Below, piece by piece: positions 1 to 9,965 of a DNA stretch of 64,000 nt (position 1 is its first letter; each line of letters begins with the position of its first letter). A program made the translations under genes and the position numbers. Below the pieces are notes generated by a model. It saw only the letters and a list, made by a program, of their open reading frames with translations. It did no database searches and was not told the DNA's origin. This DNA is from Agrobacterium sp. AGB01 (GTDB lineage Bacteria; Pseudomonadota; Alphaproteobacteria; Rhizobiales; Rhizobiaceae): assembly GCF_014851585.1 (NCBI RefSeq), contig NZ_JACVAB010000004.1, positions 124,001-188,000 of the forward strand, read 5' to 3'.

Positions 1-908
1 CTTCCCTGCTGCGCATCGTCGCGGACCAGATGAAGGTGCAGCCGGTGCTAGTCGAAAAAGACTATTGGATCATGCATTGCCTGTACGGTCTGCAGCAGCT
101 GGACATGGCGTTCGAATTGAAGGGCGGCACTTCACTCTCGAAAGGATACCGCATCATCAAACGCTTCTCGGAGGATATCGATATCCGTATCGAACCGCCG
201 AAGGCGATGGAGGTAAAATACGGCCCCAATCACGACAAGGCGGCACATCGTGAAAGCCGGAAGGCCTTCTATGACTGGCTGGCCGAGACCATTACGATCG
301 ACGGTATCCAAAAAATCGAGCGCGATACCGAATTCGACAATGAGACGTACCGCAGTGGCGGCATCCGCCTCTACTACCCCGAGACGACCGGCACGAAATC
401 GGAACTTAAGGATGGTGTTTTGCTCGAAGCCGGCTTCGACACGGTGGCTCCCAATATCGATAAGGATATCAGCTCCTGGGCCTATGATTACGCTGCATCG
501 CGCGTCGAGCTGATCGATAATCGTGCACTGGCCGTCCCCTGCTACGAGCCCGGCTACACGCTGGTCGAGAAGCTCCAGACCATCTCCACCAAATATCGCA
601 AGCAGCAGGAAACCGGCCAGTTCCCCGCCAATTTCCTCCGGCATTATTACGACGTCTACTGCCTGCTGGACCAACCGGACGTGCAAGCTTTCGTCGGCTC
701 GGACGCGTATGGTGCCCACAAGCAGAAGCGCTTCCCGAAGGCCGACAATCAGGACATCGGCAGCAATCCCGCGTTCAGCCTATCCGACCCAGCGACGTTC
801 GGACTTTACGAGCGCGCTTACGAGCGAACGTCGGCGCTATATTATCATGGCCGGCCCACCCTGAGAGATATCGTGGCCCGCATCACCTCATGCGCAGATC
901 GTCTTTGA
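1..908 (+). CDS. AbiEii/AbiGii-type nucleotidyltransferase toxin (5' end outside window)
   Basis: The open frame runs in from the left edge (codons from base 3 encode SLLRIVADQ before the first ATG at 30), so the true start lies outside the window. It resembles the AbiEii nucleotidyltransferase family (DUF1814), the toxin half of type IV AbiE toxin-antitoxin phage-abortive systems. Visible family motifs are VEKDYWI, the nucleotide-binding GGTSLSKGY, the metal-binding SEDIDI with its D-x-D pair, and near the C-terminus KLQTISTKYRKQ followed by LRHYYDVYCLL. The antitoxin AbiEi would normally lie immediately upstream and cannot be seen here. No frameshift is visible in the part present. Confidence 0.85.
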   Translation, partial: SLLRIVADQMKVQPVLVEKDYWIMHCLYGLQQLDMAFELKGGTSLSKGYRIIKRFSEDIDIRIEPPKAMEVKYGPNHDKAAHRESRKAFYDWLAETITIDGIQKIERDTEFDNETYRSGGIRLYYPETTGTKSELKDGVLLEAGFDTVAPNIDKDISSWAYDYAASRVELIDNRALAVPCYEPGYTLVEKLQTISTKYRKQQETGQFPANFLRHYYDVYCLLDQPDVQAFVGSDAYGAHKQKRFPKADNQDIGSNPAFSLSDPATFGLYERAYERTSALYYHGRPTLRDIVARITSCADRL

Positions 909-1473
909 TAATACTGTTCGCGTTGGGCTGATCTTTATTGGAACAATTGGTACACGCGCCTAAGGAACGGCTTCGGTTGTCCTGTGTATGGCTGAGTTCA
1001 TATCGCGAATCCACAGCTGAACAAAGATCACAACTCAGTTCCACGGCATTGCCAAGCGGCCTTTAGCCACCCTTGATTGGCATCGAACCAGCTACTTATT
1101 GATGAGTAGTCAATAATGGCACGGTGCTCCTACCGTTTCACCACCCCCCCCCAATACGCATACGTAGTTTTGCGTCAGCGTCTGGCAAAATCGGACCTGC
1201 GACCGAACGCGAAGCTTAGATACGCAAAGGCTGTCGGAGGCAAAACGCTCTGATGATACTGTCCATCATTGCAAGTCCATTTGGCTCTGGTACTTGCCAA
1301 AACATGTTCACCCTTTGTGATTTGCGGCTTTAATTTACGAATCCGAGACCTCCTGGAGGAAGCGATATCCAAAAGGTACTAAGTAACTGCTCTAAGCGTG
1401 CACGTATCGGCTCGTACGGTGGTACGAGCCCGTTGTCGTTGGTTAAAGCCGATAATTCGTGCAACTTGTTCGG
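909..1473. other. gene-free stretch after the AbiEii-like gene
   Basis: I see no convincing gene in these 565 bases. Two items stand out. A 19-base string beginning TTGATGAGTAGTC (1099-1117) is repeated exactly at 39639-39657 beside the IS110 element. A perfect 9-bp hairpin lies at 1409-1430. A run of nine or more C residues occurs at about 1144-1153. The stretch probably separates an accessory toxin gene from the catabolic block. Confidence 0.6.
1409..1430 (-). terminator. hairpin downstream of the SDR pair
   Basis: GGCTCGTAC and GTACGAGCC form a perfect 9-bp stem with a 4-base loop, 44 bases past the stop of the leftward SDR gene. No T-run follows on either strand, so it is either a weak terminator or an mRNA 3'-end stabiliser. 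Confidence 0.4.
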
Positions 1474-2211
1474 TTAGGACTCGAACTTGACCATCGTGCC
1501 GCCGCCTGTCGCCTGATCTGTGGGAAAGACTTCAATCCGAGCGACATCCACGAAAACCGGAAGCTCAATAGCACTCGCGATGATCGAAGAGATGTTGTCT
1601 GGCTGAATTGCGCGATAGCCGTCGTAAAGTGCGCTCGCCGCGTTTCCTGCCAAAGCACTCCGATACAGATCGGTCTGTACTCGTCCCGGCACAACCTCCG
1701 TCACCCTGATGGATGTTCCAAGAAGGTCACACCGCAGATTATCGCAAAAGAGGCTCAATCCCGCTTTCGATGGACCGTAGGCACCCATGTTCGGATATGG
1801 TGCCTGCCCGCCACTCGATCCGATATAAAGCAGGTGCCCACGTTTACGTGCAACCATACCCGGGAGCAGTGATCGTGTGAGATGCATCGGTGCCTTGAGA
1901 TTGACGTCGATCATCGCATCAATATCGGCTGGATCAATCTCATGGAAAAGCGCGCGGGTTGATAGAATGCCCGCGTTGTTGACGAGAATATCCACCTCAA
2001 CATTTTGAAGAGCGGATGCGATCTTGTCAGTGTCGCGGACATCTGCTTGGATGGCGATCACACCTTCAGTCTGCGCCAGCTCTTTCAGCTGTTCTTCGTT
2101 GCGCCCGACAGCATAGACGGTCAATCCCCGCTTGCGAAGCGCGAGGACCGTGGACCGACCAATTCCGCTTGTCGCGCCGGTAACAACGGCGTTGCGGTAG
2201 GTGTCAAACAT
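1474..2211 (-). CDS. SDR-family oxidoreductase
   Basis: Classical short-chain dehydrogenase/reductase, an NAD(P)-dependent alcohol/ketone oxidoreductase of the cytoplasm. The Rossmann glycine motif TGATSGIG sits about 12 residues from the start, then VNNAG, the catalytic serine in YIGSSGG and the YGPSK pair (YxxxK). I place the start at the ATG at 2211 ([10 protein letters not shown]) rather than the longer frame at 2253, because the upstream gene stops at 2204 and an 8-base overlap is typical of coupled genes. The product is 245 residues, normal for the family. It pairs with another SDR and lies beside a 2-hydroxyacid-dehydrogenase-like gene, which suggests work on a hydroxy/oxo intermediate of the same pathway. 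The substrate is unknown. Confidence 0.88.
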   Translation of the reverse strand: MFDTYRNAVVTGATSGIGRSTVLALRKRGLTVYAVGRNEEQLKELAQTEGVIAIQADVRDTDKIASALQNVEVDILVNNAGILSTRALFHEIDPADIDAMIDVNLKAPMHLTRSLLPGMVARKRGHLLYIGSSGGQAPYPNMGAYGPSKAGLSLFCDNLRCDLLGTSIRVTEVVPGRVQTDLYRSALAGNAASALYDGYRAIQPDNISSIIASAIELPVFVDVARIEVFPTDQATGGGTMVKFES

Positions 2212-2953
2212 AGATGTATCCACCGCTGATGACGACGTTTTCGCCGGTCGCATAGGTGTTTCGGCTGGACGCCATCATGACAATCCATTCCGCCATTTCT
2301 ACCGGTTCTGCCGCGCGCCCAAGTGCACTTGCCTTGGCAAGTTCGGGAAGGAAACCCAGTTCCTTGGCGCGGTCGGTTGCAAATCCTGCAGGGGCGACAG
2401 AATTCACCAAAATCTGGTCTTTCGCGGCCTCAGCGGCAAAGGATTTGGTGAGGCTGACGACCGCTGCTTTTGTCGCCGCATAATGTGCGTTCTGAGGATG
2501 GGCCTTGAAAGCATCGACGGATGTGATGTTGACGATGCGTCCGGTCACTTCCGGTGCGTTCACATATTGGCGCATGTGAAGGATGGCCGCCACCATCATG
2601 TGGTAGGTACCTTTTACATTGATGGCATTCGACAAATCCCATTCCTCGTCGGTAATCTCCAGAATTGGCCGGCGTGGATAGATTGCCGCGCTGTTGACGA
2701 GCGAATGCACCCTGCCCAGCTTGCTTACAATCTCGTTAAAGCCGCCATGCGCCGTTTCCGACTTTGAGATATCTGCGACTGCTGTCGCGACTTCGATACC
2801 GAGCGCGCGCAGCGTTTCAGAGGCGGAAGCAAGCAGTTCCGCATTCCTGTCGATAATGCCGATCTTCGCTACGCCGTGCGAGGCCATGAGTTTGGCGGTT
2901 GTTAGCCCCAGGCCAGAAGCCCCTCCTACGATCACTGCAGTTTGTGCTTTCAC
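2204..2953 (-). CDS. SDR-family oxidoreductase
   Basis: Second short-chain dehydrogenase, 249 residues. It has the cofactor motif VGGASGLGL near the N-terminus, NSAA in the position of NNAG, the serine in NITSVD and YAATK as the active-site YxxxK. It is the first gene of a leftward two-gene operon and is divergent from the FAD/Fe-S dehydrogenase at 3050. The 96 bases between the two starts hold two inverted repeats that probably serve as an operator. The NSAA variant still keeps the important asparagine, so activity is expected. Substrate not assignable from sequence. Confidence 0.88.
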   Translation of the reverse strand: MKAQTAVIVGGASGLGLTTAKLMASHGVAKIGIIDRNAELLASASETLRALGIEVATAVADISKSETAHGGFNEIVSKLGRVHSLVNSAAIYPRRPILEITDEEWDLSNAINVKGTYHMMVAAILHMRQYVNAPEVTGRIVNITSVDAFKAHPQNAHYAATKAAVVSLTKSFAAEAAKDQILVNSVAPAGFATDRAKELGFLPELAKASALGRAAEPVEMAEWIVMMASSRNTYATGENVVISGGYIYV

Positions 2954-2971
2954 GTTCCACCTTTTGATTTA

Positions 2972-3015
2972 AGTTGCACCAACTCATTTGTATGTTATCA
3001 CTTATATGCCAAGTT
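2972..3015. promoter_or_regulatory. putative operators in divergent SDR / FAD-dehydrogenase promoter
   Basis: Two inverted repeats lie between the divergent starts: AGTTG-CAC-CAACT (2972-2984) and CACTTAT-ATG-CCAAGTT (2999-3015). The second shares its left half and 3-base spacer with the perfect repeat CACTTAT-CAT-ATAAGTG at 15864-15880 in the hyuA/livK divergent region. Both are reasonable targets for the FCD-type GntR regulator encoded at 6156. Confidence 0.5.
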
Positions 3016-3049
3016 AAATAAAGCTCAAGAATTTTTTGCGATAAATTCG

Positions 3050-6000
3050 ATGATCCCCAAGCTGCACGCTAACGAGACAGTTCCGCTTCCCGCTCCCGGT
3101 TTTGTGGAGCGTCTTATCGAATCCGGTTTTACGGGTGACATCGACACTACCGCGGGTACGAGAGCGGTATTTTCCACTGACAATTCGATCTATCAGGTGC
3201 CGCCAAGTGCAGTCGTCGTTCCGCGTGGCGTAAGCGATCTCAAGTGTCTTATGTCCGTTCTTTCGGAACCGCCGTTTCGCGCGATGAGCCTTGCGCCCCG
3301 TGGTGGTGGCACGGGAACGAACGGGCAGTCACTGACGTTCGGATTGGTCGTGGATTGCTCGCGCCACATGAACAGGATTCTGAAAATCGATCCTGAGCGC
3401 CGCATCGCGCTCGTCGAGGCTGGCGTCGTAAAAGACCAGCTCAACAAAGCGCTCAAACCGCATGGGCTGTTCTTTGCCCCGGAGCTTTCGACCTCTAATC
3501 GGGCCACGATCGGTGGAATGGTATCGACAGATGCCTGCGGTCAAGGGTCATGTCTTTACGGAAAAACCAGCAATCATGTCGTCGGCATGAAAATCGTTCT
3601 GGTTGATGGCACGGAATGGTGGTCTCGCAAGCTGGGTAAAGAGGAACTGACGCTGATCAAGTCGCGGGACGATCGGGTCGGTGAAATCCACCGGATCGTT
3701 GATCGCATTGCTGTTGAAGACAGCGAAAGGATTTCGCAGGTCTTCCCTCGCATCAATCGTTACATGACGGGTTACGACCTCGCGCATGTCCGGCGTGACG
3801 ATGAATGCTTTGATCTGAATGCAATCCTTTGCGGCTCCGAAGGGACTTTGGCCACCATCGCTGAGGTTGAGCTGAATTTGCTGCCGATCCCAAAATATTC
3901 GGCGCTTATCAACATTCGGTACGACGATTTTAACACCGCGCTTGAGGATGCACGCTCGCTGACCGCACTTGGTGTCGCATCGGTTGAGACAATAGACGAA
4001 AAGGTCTTGGGCCTCGCCAAAAATGACATCGTTTGGAATGGCATTTCGCAGTTTTTTCCAGATGACGGTGCCCGCGCCGCCAACGGCATCAACATTGCCG
4101 AGGTGCTCGCAGAACATGCCGATGAGCTGGTACTTAAAATCGCCGACGTCACTGCTGCGCTTGACCAGCCTGGTAACGCCCGCAGCAGAGGTTATTCGGT
4201 TGCCCGTGATCACGGCGATATCGAAGCAATCTGGAATATGCGCAAACGTGCGGTCGGCCTGCTTGGCAACGTCGATGGGCCCGTTCGCCCGGTGGCATTT
4301 GTCGAGGACACGGCTGTGCCGCCGGAAAATCTCGCAGCCTATATCCGTGAGTTTCGCGCACTTCTGGACGAAGCCGGTGTTTCCTATGGCATGTTTGGGC
4401 ATGTCGATGCCGGTGTTTTGCATGTCAGACCTGCCCTAGACCTGGCGCGCGATGACCACGTGCCGTTGATCCGCGAAATCTCCGATGCCGTTGTTGCTCT
4501 CACGCGCAAGCACGGTGGCGTGCTCTGGGGAGAACACGGCAAGGGGGTAAGATCGGAATATGTCCCAGAGTTTTTTGGCGATCTCTACCCTCGCCTGCAG
4601 GAGATAAAACGGGCCTTCGATCCTGACAATCGTCTTAATCCTGGAAAAATTGCGACGGCTGATGCCCGCCCTCTCCTCAAGATTGATGAGGTGCCGCTGC
4701 GCGGCGCAACAGACCGCATTATCGGCAATGACATTCGAGCGGCTTTTGATAACGCCGCCTATTGCAACGGAAATGGTGCCTGTTTTGACTTCGACACTTC
4801 CAGTCCGATGTGTCCCTCCTACAAGGCGACAGGCAATCGCAACTACTCGCCCAAAGGACGCGCAATGCTGATGCGCGAATGGTTGCGGCTGCTCGTTGAG
4901 AGCGGTGTCGACCCGAGGCGCGAAGCAGTCATGCTGACCAAGGCGAATAAGATCGTCAGTCTGCTCAGGAGAACAGTAAACACGCTCAACCCGTCAAATC
5001 GTGATGACTTCTCGCACCAGGTCCGTCAGGCCATGGACACCTGTCTTGCCTGCAAAGCATGCGCTGGCCAGTGTCCCGTCAAGGTGAGCGTGCCCGCATT
5101 TCGCTCAAAATTTCTGAACCTCTATTATGGCAGATATCTGCGGCCACTAAAGGATCCGCTGGTCGCGAGCATTGAAGCGACGCTGCCATTTATGGCAAAA
5201 TTTCAGGTTCTTTATAATCTTGGTGTCAACAGCGCGGCCGGCCGCGCCGTGATGCGCATGGTGGGTCTGACGGCATTGCCGAAACTCGCCCGTCACCCGC
5301 TCTCCCGGCTTGCCCGTGACCTGCATGTTCCAGTCGCTGACGTGGCAACCATCGCATCCATGTCGGCTGAGGATCGCGCCCGGGTCGTCGTCTTCGTTCC
5401 CGATGCTTTTACGGCACATTTCGATCCTGATGTCGGTGTTGCCGCTATCAATATCGCCCGGCATCTCCAATTGCGCCCTTTCATCGCGCCATCAGTTGGC
5501 AATGGAAAAGCCCTGCATGTGCATGGCTATATCGATGCCTTTGAAAACGTTGCCGATCGCACGACAGATGTTCTTTCTGAGATTGCCGCCACTGGCGTGC
5601 CGCTGGTTGGGCTGGATCCCTCGATGACGCTTGCTTATCGAAGTGAATACAAGGCGACCAGCATCTCAAAGCCTAAGATTTCCGTTTTGCTTCCTCAGGA
5701 ATGGCTTGCCACCGTATTCAAAGGATCGAAGAAGGTGGGGCTTGGGGAGGACACTAGACGTTTCAGACTCCTGCCGCATTGTACGGAGCGGACAAACGCG
5801 CCGGCATCAATGTCGCAGTGGTCAACAATCTTCGCGGCAGTTGGCGTTTCTCTTGAAATGGGCAATACCGGATGCTGCGGCATGGCTGGAACATTTGGCC
5901 ACGAAGCCCGTAATCGCTCGCTATCGGAGAAAATCTACGGGTTGAGTTGGTCGCAGGAGATTGCCGGTAATGCGGACGACGTGGTGGTGATGGCGACGGG

Positions 6001-6112
6001 ATACTCTTGTCGATCGCAGGTGAAAGAAATAGAGCACAAACGCATACCCCATCCACTCGAGATATTGTCTGAGTTGCTGAAACAAGGCGTCGCCAAGTGG
6101 AATGATATGTGA
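3050..6112 (+). CDS. YdiJ-like FAD-binding and Fe-S oxidoreductase (2-hydroxyacid dehydrogenase type)
   Basis: Large fused flavoprotein/iron-sulfur dehydrogenase of 1,020 residues, matching the length of E. coli YdiJ, a D-2-hydroxyglutarate dehydrogenase. Order of parts: PCMH-type FAD domain with PRGGGTGTNG near residue 82, FAD-linked oxidase C-terminal domain, a first cysteine group (CNGNGACF, MCPSYK) near 565-585, a ferredoxin-like CLACKACAGQCP near 664, and a CCG-type domain with NTGCCGMAG near 941. The frame is open from 2942, but homology starts after ATG 3050; no clear Shine-Dalgarno precedes it. Such enzymes oxidise D-2-hydroxyacids and can pass electrons to ETF, and ETF genes lie later in the cluster (inference). 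Adjacent to the GntR regulator. Confidence 0.85.
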   Translation: MIPKLHANETVPLPAPGFVERLIESGFTGDIDTTAGTRAVFSTDNSIYQVPPSAVVVPRGVSDLKCLMSVLSEPPFRAMSLAPRGGGTGTNGQSLTFGLVVDCSRHMNRILKIDPERRIALVEAGVVKDQLNKALKPHGLFFAPELSTSNRATIGGMVSTDACGQGSCLYGKTSNHVVGMKIVLVDGTEWWSRKLGKEELTLIKSRDDRVGEIHRIVDRIAVEDSERISQVFPRINRYMTGYDLAHVRRDDECFDLNAILCGSEGTLATIAEVELNLLPIPKYSALINIRYDDFNTALEDARSLTALGVASVETIDEKVLGLAKNDIVWNGISQFFPDDGARAANGINIAEVLAEHADELVLKIADVTAALDQPGNARSRGYSVARDHGDIEAIWNMRKRAVGLLGNVDGPVRPVAFVEDTAVPPENLAAYIREFRALLDEAGVSYGMFGHVDAGVLHVRPALDLARDDHVPLIREISDAVVALTRKHGGVLWGEHGKGVRSEYVPEFFGDLYPRLQEIKRAFDPDNRLNPGKIATADARPLLKIDEVPLRGATDRIIGNDIRAAFDNAAYCNGNGACFDFDTSSPMCPSYKATGNRNYSPKGRAMLMREWLRLLVESGVDPRREAVMLTKANKIVSLLRRTVNTLNPSNRDDFSHQVRQAMDTCLACKACAGQCPVKVSVPAFRSKFLNLYYGRYLRPLKDPLVASIEATLPFMAKFQVLYNLGVNSAAGRAVMRMVGLTALPKLARHPLSRLARDLHVPVADVATIASMSAEDRARVVVFVPDAFTAHFDPDVGVAAINIARHLQLRPFIAPSVGNGKALHVHGYIDAFENVADRTTDVLSEIAATGVPLVGLDPSMTLAYRSEYKATSISKPKISVLLPQEWLATVFKGSKKVGLGEDTRRFRLLPHCTERTNAPASMSQWSTIFAAVGVSLEMGNTGCCGMAGTFGHEARNRSLSEKIYGLSWSQEIAGNADDVVVMATGYSCRSQVKEIEHKRIPHPLEILSELLKQGVAKWNDM

Positions 6113-6155
6113 TATGTGCTTAGATAACAATTAGAAACAAACTTGAGGCGCACCT

Positions 6156-6887
6156 TTGTCAATTATCACGCAACGCGGAAATCTGGCGGAAATCGTTGTT
6201 GCGAAGCTAAGCGAGCGCATCGATTCAGGACTATACGCACCGGGCGAAAAGATTCCATCCAGCGCACAGCTCTGTGAAGAATTCGGTGTTTCGCGAACGG
6301 TCGTCCGTGAAGCGCTGACCTCGCTCAAGGTGGCAGGACGCGTTACCGCAAGACAAGGTGCCGGCGTGTTCGTTTCCGAAAAAGACGCCAAGACATTGAG
6401 CTTCGAAATTAGCCGTATCGAGGACATCAGATCTGCGATGCAGATTCTGGAACTGCGGTTGGGTGTTGAAATGCAGGCAGCAGGATTGGCCGCAACGCGC
6501 CGCACGCCGGAGGCCCTTGCTGAAATTGCACGCGCCTATGACCATCTCGAGTCGCTCGAAACGGATGACGCCGAGGTTGAAGCGCGTGCGGATTATGAAT
6601 TCCATTTGGCGATCGCACGGGCGACCCGAAACCCGCATTTTCCAAGCTTCCTTGAGGCAGTTATGGAAAGCATCAATTTCGAACTGGTCCTCAAGCACCG
6701 CCAGTCGTCACATGCCTATCGCGGCTACTTGAAGAAAATCAACAAGGAGCATGCGGCGATCCTGTCCGCCATTACACAGGGCGACGCCAAAGGGGCAAAG
6801 AGTGCCATTGCAGCGCACCTCGAAGAAAGCCTGAACAGATATCGGGCGTTGCTTGATGAGCCTGCGAGCAGTGAGGCCGTGGACTAA
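6156..6887 (+). CDS. GntR-family transcriptional regulator, FadR/FCD subfamily
   Basis: Winged-helix GntR domain in residues about 8-75 (YAPGEKIPSS, FGVSRTVVREAL, RQGAGVFV) followed by an all-helical FCD ligand-binding domain with a metal-site-like pattern (RADYEFHLAIARAT, HLEESL). Total 243 residues, usual for the subfamily. The start codon appears to be TTG at 6156, with GAGG eight bases upstream. FCD regulators commonly bind organic-acid ligands and control neighbouring dehydrogenase or catabolic genes. It lies 43 bases after the FAD/Fe-S dehydrogenase and likely governs that gene and possibly the hyu/liv promoters. Confidence 0.9.
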   Translation: MSIITQRGNLAEIVVAKLSERIDSGLYAPGEKIPSSAQLCEEFGVSRTVVREALTSLKVAGRVTARQGAGVFVSEKDAKTLSFEISRIEDIRSAMQILELRLGVEMQAAGLAATRRTPEALAEIARAYDHLESLETDDAEVEARADYEFHLAIARATRNPHFPSFLEAVMESINFELVLKHRQSSHAYRGYLKKINKEHAAILSAITQGDAKGAKSAIAAHLEESLNRYRALLDEPASSEAVD

Positions 6888-7014
6888 TTTTCGACTTATG
6901 TGAGAGGGCAAGCAACACCATCTCATGCCGTACTTGTCGCTCAAAAAGTGACACAAAGTCGCTGCGCATGCGAGCGTCCGCGCATCTATCCGATCAGTAA
7001 ACAGCGATAAAATA

Positions 7015-7060
7015 TCCCGCCATGCGATCCCGGTTTTCGGGTCGCATGGCGGGATTTTGT
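7015..7060. terminator. strong bidirectional terminator between converging genes
   Basis: TCCCGCCATGCGA (7015-7027) and TCGCATGGCGGGA (7042-7054) form a perfect 13-bp stem, extended inward by CCCG/CGGG around a short loop. ATTTTGTTT follows on the plus strand and ATATTTTATC on the minus strand, so it can end both the gntR transcript and the leftward operon. Confidence 0.9.
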
Positions 7061-8746
7061 TTATAGGCCCTTTTCAATGGCCTGCTGGCGGATTTGAGAC
7101 AGCGTCTGTTTGACGGTCAGCGCCTCAGGATCGATGCGAATTTCAATCAATCCCGGTTTGCCGGAAGCCTCGCAACGTTCGAAAGCTGCGGCGAACTCGT
7201 CTGTCTTCTCTACTGTCTCACCGTGTAAGCCGTAGGAGCGTGCCAGTGCTGCAAAATCAGGGTTCGTCAAACGTGTACCCGAGACGCGGCCGGGATAATG
7301 ACGTTCCTGGTGCATGCGAATAGTGCCATACATGCCGTTATTGATGACCAGGAAAATCACCCGGGCATCATATTGCATGGCAGTGGCAAGCTCCTGACCG
7401 TTCATCAAGAAACACCCGTCGCCAGCGAAAGCAACGACTGTACGTTCCGGCGCTGTGATCTTTGCAGCAACCGCTGCCGGTACACCATAGCCCATGGAGC
7501 CATTGGTTGGTCCAAGCTGGGAGCGGAACGTCCGGTACTGGTAGAAACGATGGGCCCATGCAGTGTAATTGCCTGCACCCATCGTCAACACTGCGTCCGG
7601 TTTCAGATGTCCCCGCAACCATGCCATGACATCGCCCATCTGCACGTCGCCAGGCGTTTGTGGATGATTGAGGTTTTCGATATAGTCGGCGTTGGCAGCG
7701 CGCGTCCAGTCTTTCCAGGCTGGTGATGTCGACGGCTTAAGTCGAGCCGCCTGAGACAGGAAACCGACGGGCGTGGCATTGATGGCAAGGGTAGCATGAT
7801 AGACCCGGCCGAGTTCCTCAGCGCCAGAATGCACATGCACCAGCTTTTGCTTGGGTACGGGAATGTCGATCAGCGTATAGGCGCCTGTCGTCATTTCACC
7901 AAGGCGTGCACCGATCGAAATCAGGACATCACAGTCCTTCAATCGTTGAACCAGCTTTGGACCTGCCGAAAGACCCAGTTCGCCAACATAGTTCTTGTGC
8001 TTGTTGTCGAACATATCCTGGCAACGAAACGATGCTGCCACCGGCAGGTCAAACGCTTCGGCAAAGGTCTGCATGTCATCGACCGCCTGCTGTGTCCAAC
8101 CACCGCCACCGACAATCACCAGAGGTTTTTTGGCCGTGGCAAGAAGCGTCGTCAGCGCCTCGAGTTGCGGTTCGCCAGGGTATGTTTCAATGCGACTATA
8201 GGCTGGCGTGTCTGCAACCTCGACAATGTCTGTGAGCATGTCTTCTGGCAGCGCAATCACAACCGGACCTGGCCTGCCGTTTACCGCGCGATGAAATGCC
8301 TGGCTGATCAGTTCCGGGATGCGCGCTGCGTCCTCGATCTCAACGATCCACTTGGCCATCTGGCCATACATGCGGCGGTAGTCGATTTCCTGAAAGGCTT
8401 CACGCTCCATCTGGTCGCGAGCGACCTGGCCGATAAACAGAAGCATCGGCGTGGAGTCCTGGAATGCCGTGTGCACGCCAACGGAAGCGTTGGTTGCGCC
8501 GGGGCCGCGGGTCACAAAGCAGATGCCCGGCTTGCCGGTCAACTTGCCGTAGGCTTCTGCCATATAGGCCGCGCCACCCTCCTGGCGGCAAATGACAAAT
8601 TCGATGTCTTTTTCGACATCGTGAAAGGCGTCCAATGCCGCCAGATAACTTTCACCAGGAACGCCGAATACACGATCGACGCCATGGATCCGCAACGCGT
8701 CGATCAGAACCTGACCGCCGCTGCGTTTAGTGATTGGAGTGCTCAT
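7061..8746 (-). CDS. thiamine-pyrophosphate-dependent enzyme (acetolactate-synthase-like)
   Basis: 561-residue member of the acetohydroxyacid synthase-like TPP family. It has the N-terminal pyrimidine-binding domain with VFGVPGE and the catalytic glutamate in CRQEGGAAYMAEAYGK, a middle domain, and the C-terminal pyrophosphate domain whose motif begins FAGDGCFLMNGQEL and ends in NNG. It is the last gene of the leftward hyuA operon, 16 bases after the FAD oxidoreductase. Family members condense or decarboxylate 2-oxoacids; it could act on the 2-oxoacid released by the aminotransferase upstream. No regulatory small subunit is nearby, which argues against a biosynthetic acetolactate synthase. Confidence 0.85.
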   Translation of the reverse strand: MSTPITKRSGGQVLIDALRIHGVDRVFGVPGESYLAALDAFHDVEKDIEFVICRQEGGAAYMAEAYGKLTGKPGICFVTRGPGATNASVGVHTAFQDSTPMLLFIGQVARDQMEREAFQEIDYRRMYGQMAKWIVEIEDAARIPELISQAFHRAVNGRPGPVVIALPEDMLTDIVEVADTPAYSRIETYPGEPQLEALTTLLATAKKPLVIVGGGGWTQQAVDDMQTFAEAFDLPVAASFRCQDMFDNKHKNYVGELGLSAGPKLVQRLKDCDVLISIGARLGEMTTGAYTLIDIPVPKQKLVHVHSGAEELGRVYHATLAINATPVGFLSQAARLKPSTSPAWKDWTRAANADYIENLNHPQTPGDVQMGDVMAWLRGHLKPDAVLTMGAGNYTAWAHRFYQYRTFRSQLGPTNGSMGYGVPAAVAAKITAPERTVVAFAGDGCFLMNGQELATAMQYDARVIFLVINNGMYGTIRMHQERHYPGRVSGTRLTNPDFAALARSYGLHGETVEKTDEFAAAFERCEASGKPGLIEIRIDPEALTVKQTLSQIRQQAIEKGL

Positions 8747-8762
8747 GATGTTCCCTTGTTCT

Positions 8763-9956
8763 TTAGATCACGGCGTCTTCGAGGAAAGGTTCGTTTGCGA
8801 CGACACGCTCATAACCGAACGGTGACAGGTCCAGTGTCTTGAAGCCGCCGTAAGTGATGAGTTCGCTCAGGCCGCGTCCCATGGCAGGAGATTGCTGCAG
8901 CCCGTGACCCGAAAAACCGTTGGCGAACAGGAAGTTTTTCACCTCGGTATGCGGGCCAAGCACGACATTGTGGTCCAGCGTGCAGTAGTCGTAATGCCCT
9001 GCCCATGAGTTGACGACCTTGATTGCCTCGAATGCTGGCACGCGATTGGCAAGGATGGGCCATATCTCTTCATCGAATTCATCATGCATGACTTCGAAGT
9101 CATTCGGATCGACTTCCGGGTCATGTTTCGGGTAGGTACCCATCAGATAGAACTTGCCTTCCGGACGGAAAAATACACCGGTTGGATCGATCGTCAGACC
9201 GACCTTTCCTTCCAGAGGGGTGCGGCAGTCCACAACAAACAGTGAGCGTCGACGTGGCTCGACTGGCACGTCCAACCCGGCCATTCTCGCCATTTTCTTG
9301 CCGTTGGTGCCCGACGTGTTGACGAGCGTACCGCAGGAAATCGTCTGACCGCCTTTGGTGGTAACAGATATGATCCGGTCACCCTCGCGGTTGATTTCGA
9401 CCACTTCATCTTCGATATATTCGACACCCAGCGAACGGGCTTTCTTACGGAATCCCTGAAGCAGGCCGACGCTGTCAAACCAGCCCTCACCGCGCTCTCC
9501 GGTGCTTCCAAGAACAAGGCCGTCGAGGTTCAGCCACGGAAAGCGTTTGCCAAGCCCTTCAGGATCAAGAAGCGAAACCTCCGCGCCACACGAAACTTGT
9601 GTATCGTGGTTGCGGCGCAGAACCTGTTCTCCGCGGTCATCTTCGGCAAGGAACAGATATCCTGCCTCATGAAATCCGATTTCCGGGATATCGTCATCGA
9701 CCCGGACATTCTCTTTGAAGTTCCGGATAAATTCGGTGCCGAACCGCGAAACCTTGACGTTGATCGCATTCGAAAACTGATGGCGTATCGAACTTGATGA
9801 CAGGGCTGTTGCCGAGCGCTGATAGGTCCAGTCTTTCTCGATAACGAGGACTGATCCCTTGAAGTCCGGATTGGTGGCGAGGAAGTAGGCCGTTGCGCTG
9901 CCCACGACAGCGCCGCCCACGATCACGACATCATAAGATGATTTTGAAGCGTGCAC
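8763..9956 (-). CDS. FAD-dependent oxidoreductase, DAO family
   Basis: 397-residue D-amino-acid-oxidase/sarcosine-oxidase-fold flavoprotein. The N-terminal dinucleotide-binding motif VVIVGGAVVGSATAYFLA lies at about 10-27. The C-terminal FAD contact region is FANGFSGHGLQQSPAMG, and SWAGHYDYCTLDHN is typical of the glycine oxidase/dimethylglycine dehydrogenase side of the family. Such enzymes oxidise secondary amines or amino acids. Because genes for ETF and ETF-quinone oxidoreductase lie in the same cluster, a dehydrogenase that reduces ETF is more likely than an oxygen-using oxidase (inference). It is separated by 9 bases from the upstream epimerase gene. Confidence 0.85.
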   Translation of the reverse strand: MHASKSSYDVVIVGGAVVGSATAYFLATNPDFKGSVLVIEKDWTYQRSATALSSSSIRHQFSNAINVKVSRFGTEFIRNFKENVRVDDDIPEIGFHEAGYLFLAEDDRGEQVLRRNHDTQVSCGAEVSLLDPEGLGKRFPWLNLDGLVLGSTGERGEGWFDSVGLLQGFRKKARSLGVEYIEDEVVEINREGDRIISVTTKGGQTISCGTLVNTSGTNGKKMARMAGLDVPVEPRRRSLFVVDCRTPLEGKVGLTIDPTGVFFRPEGKFYLMGTYPKHDPEVDPNDFEVMHDEFDEEIWPILANRVPAFEAIKVVNSWAGHYDYCTLDHNVVLGPHTEVKNFLFANGFSGHGLQQSPAMGRGLSELITYGGFKTLDLSPFGYERVVANEPFLEDAVI

Positions 9957-9965
9957 GGTGCCCTC

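Noticed and set aside
3548..4423. 291-codon minus-strand frame
   Set aside because: Antisense to the YdiJ-like gene, whose motifs are unambiguous.
6101..6134. Possible third copy of the GntR operator between the YdiJ-like gene and gntR
   Set aside because: GTGATATGTGCTTAGATAAC has similar words but not the arm-spacer-arm structure seen at 2999 and 15864.
7796..8842. 348-codon plus-strand frame
   Set aside because: Antisense to the well-supported TPP-enzyme gene, no motifs, no ribosome-binding site.
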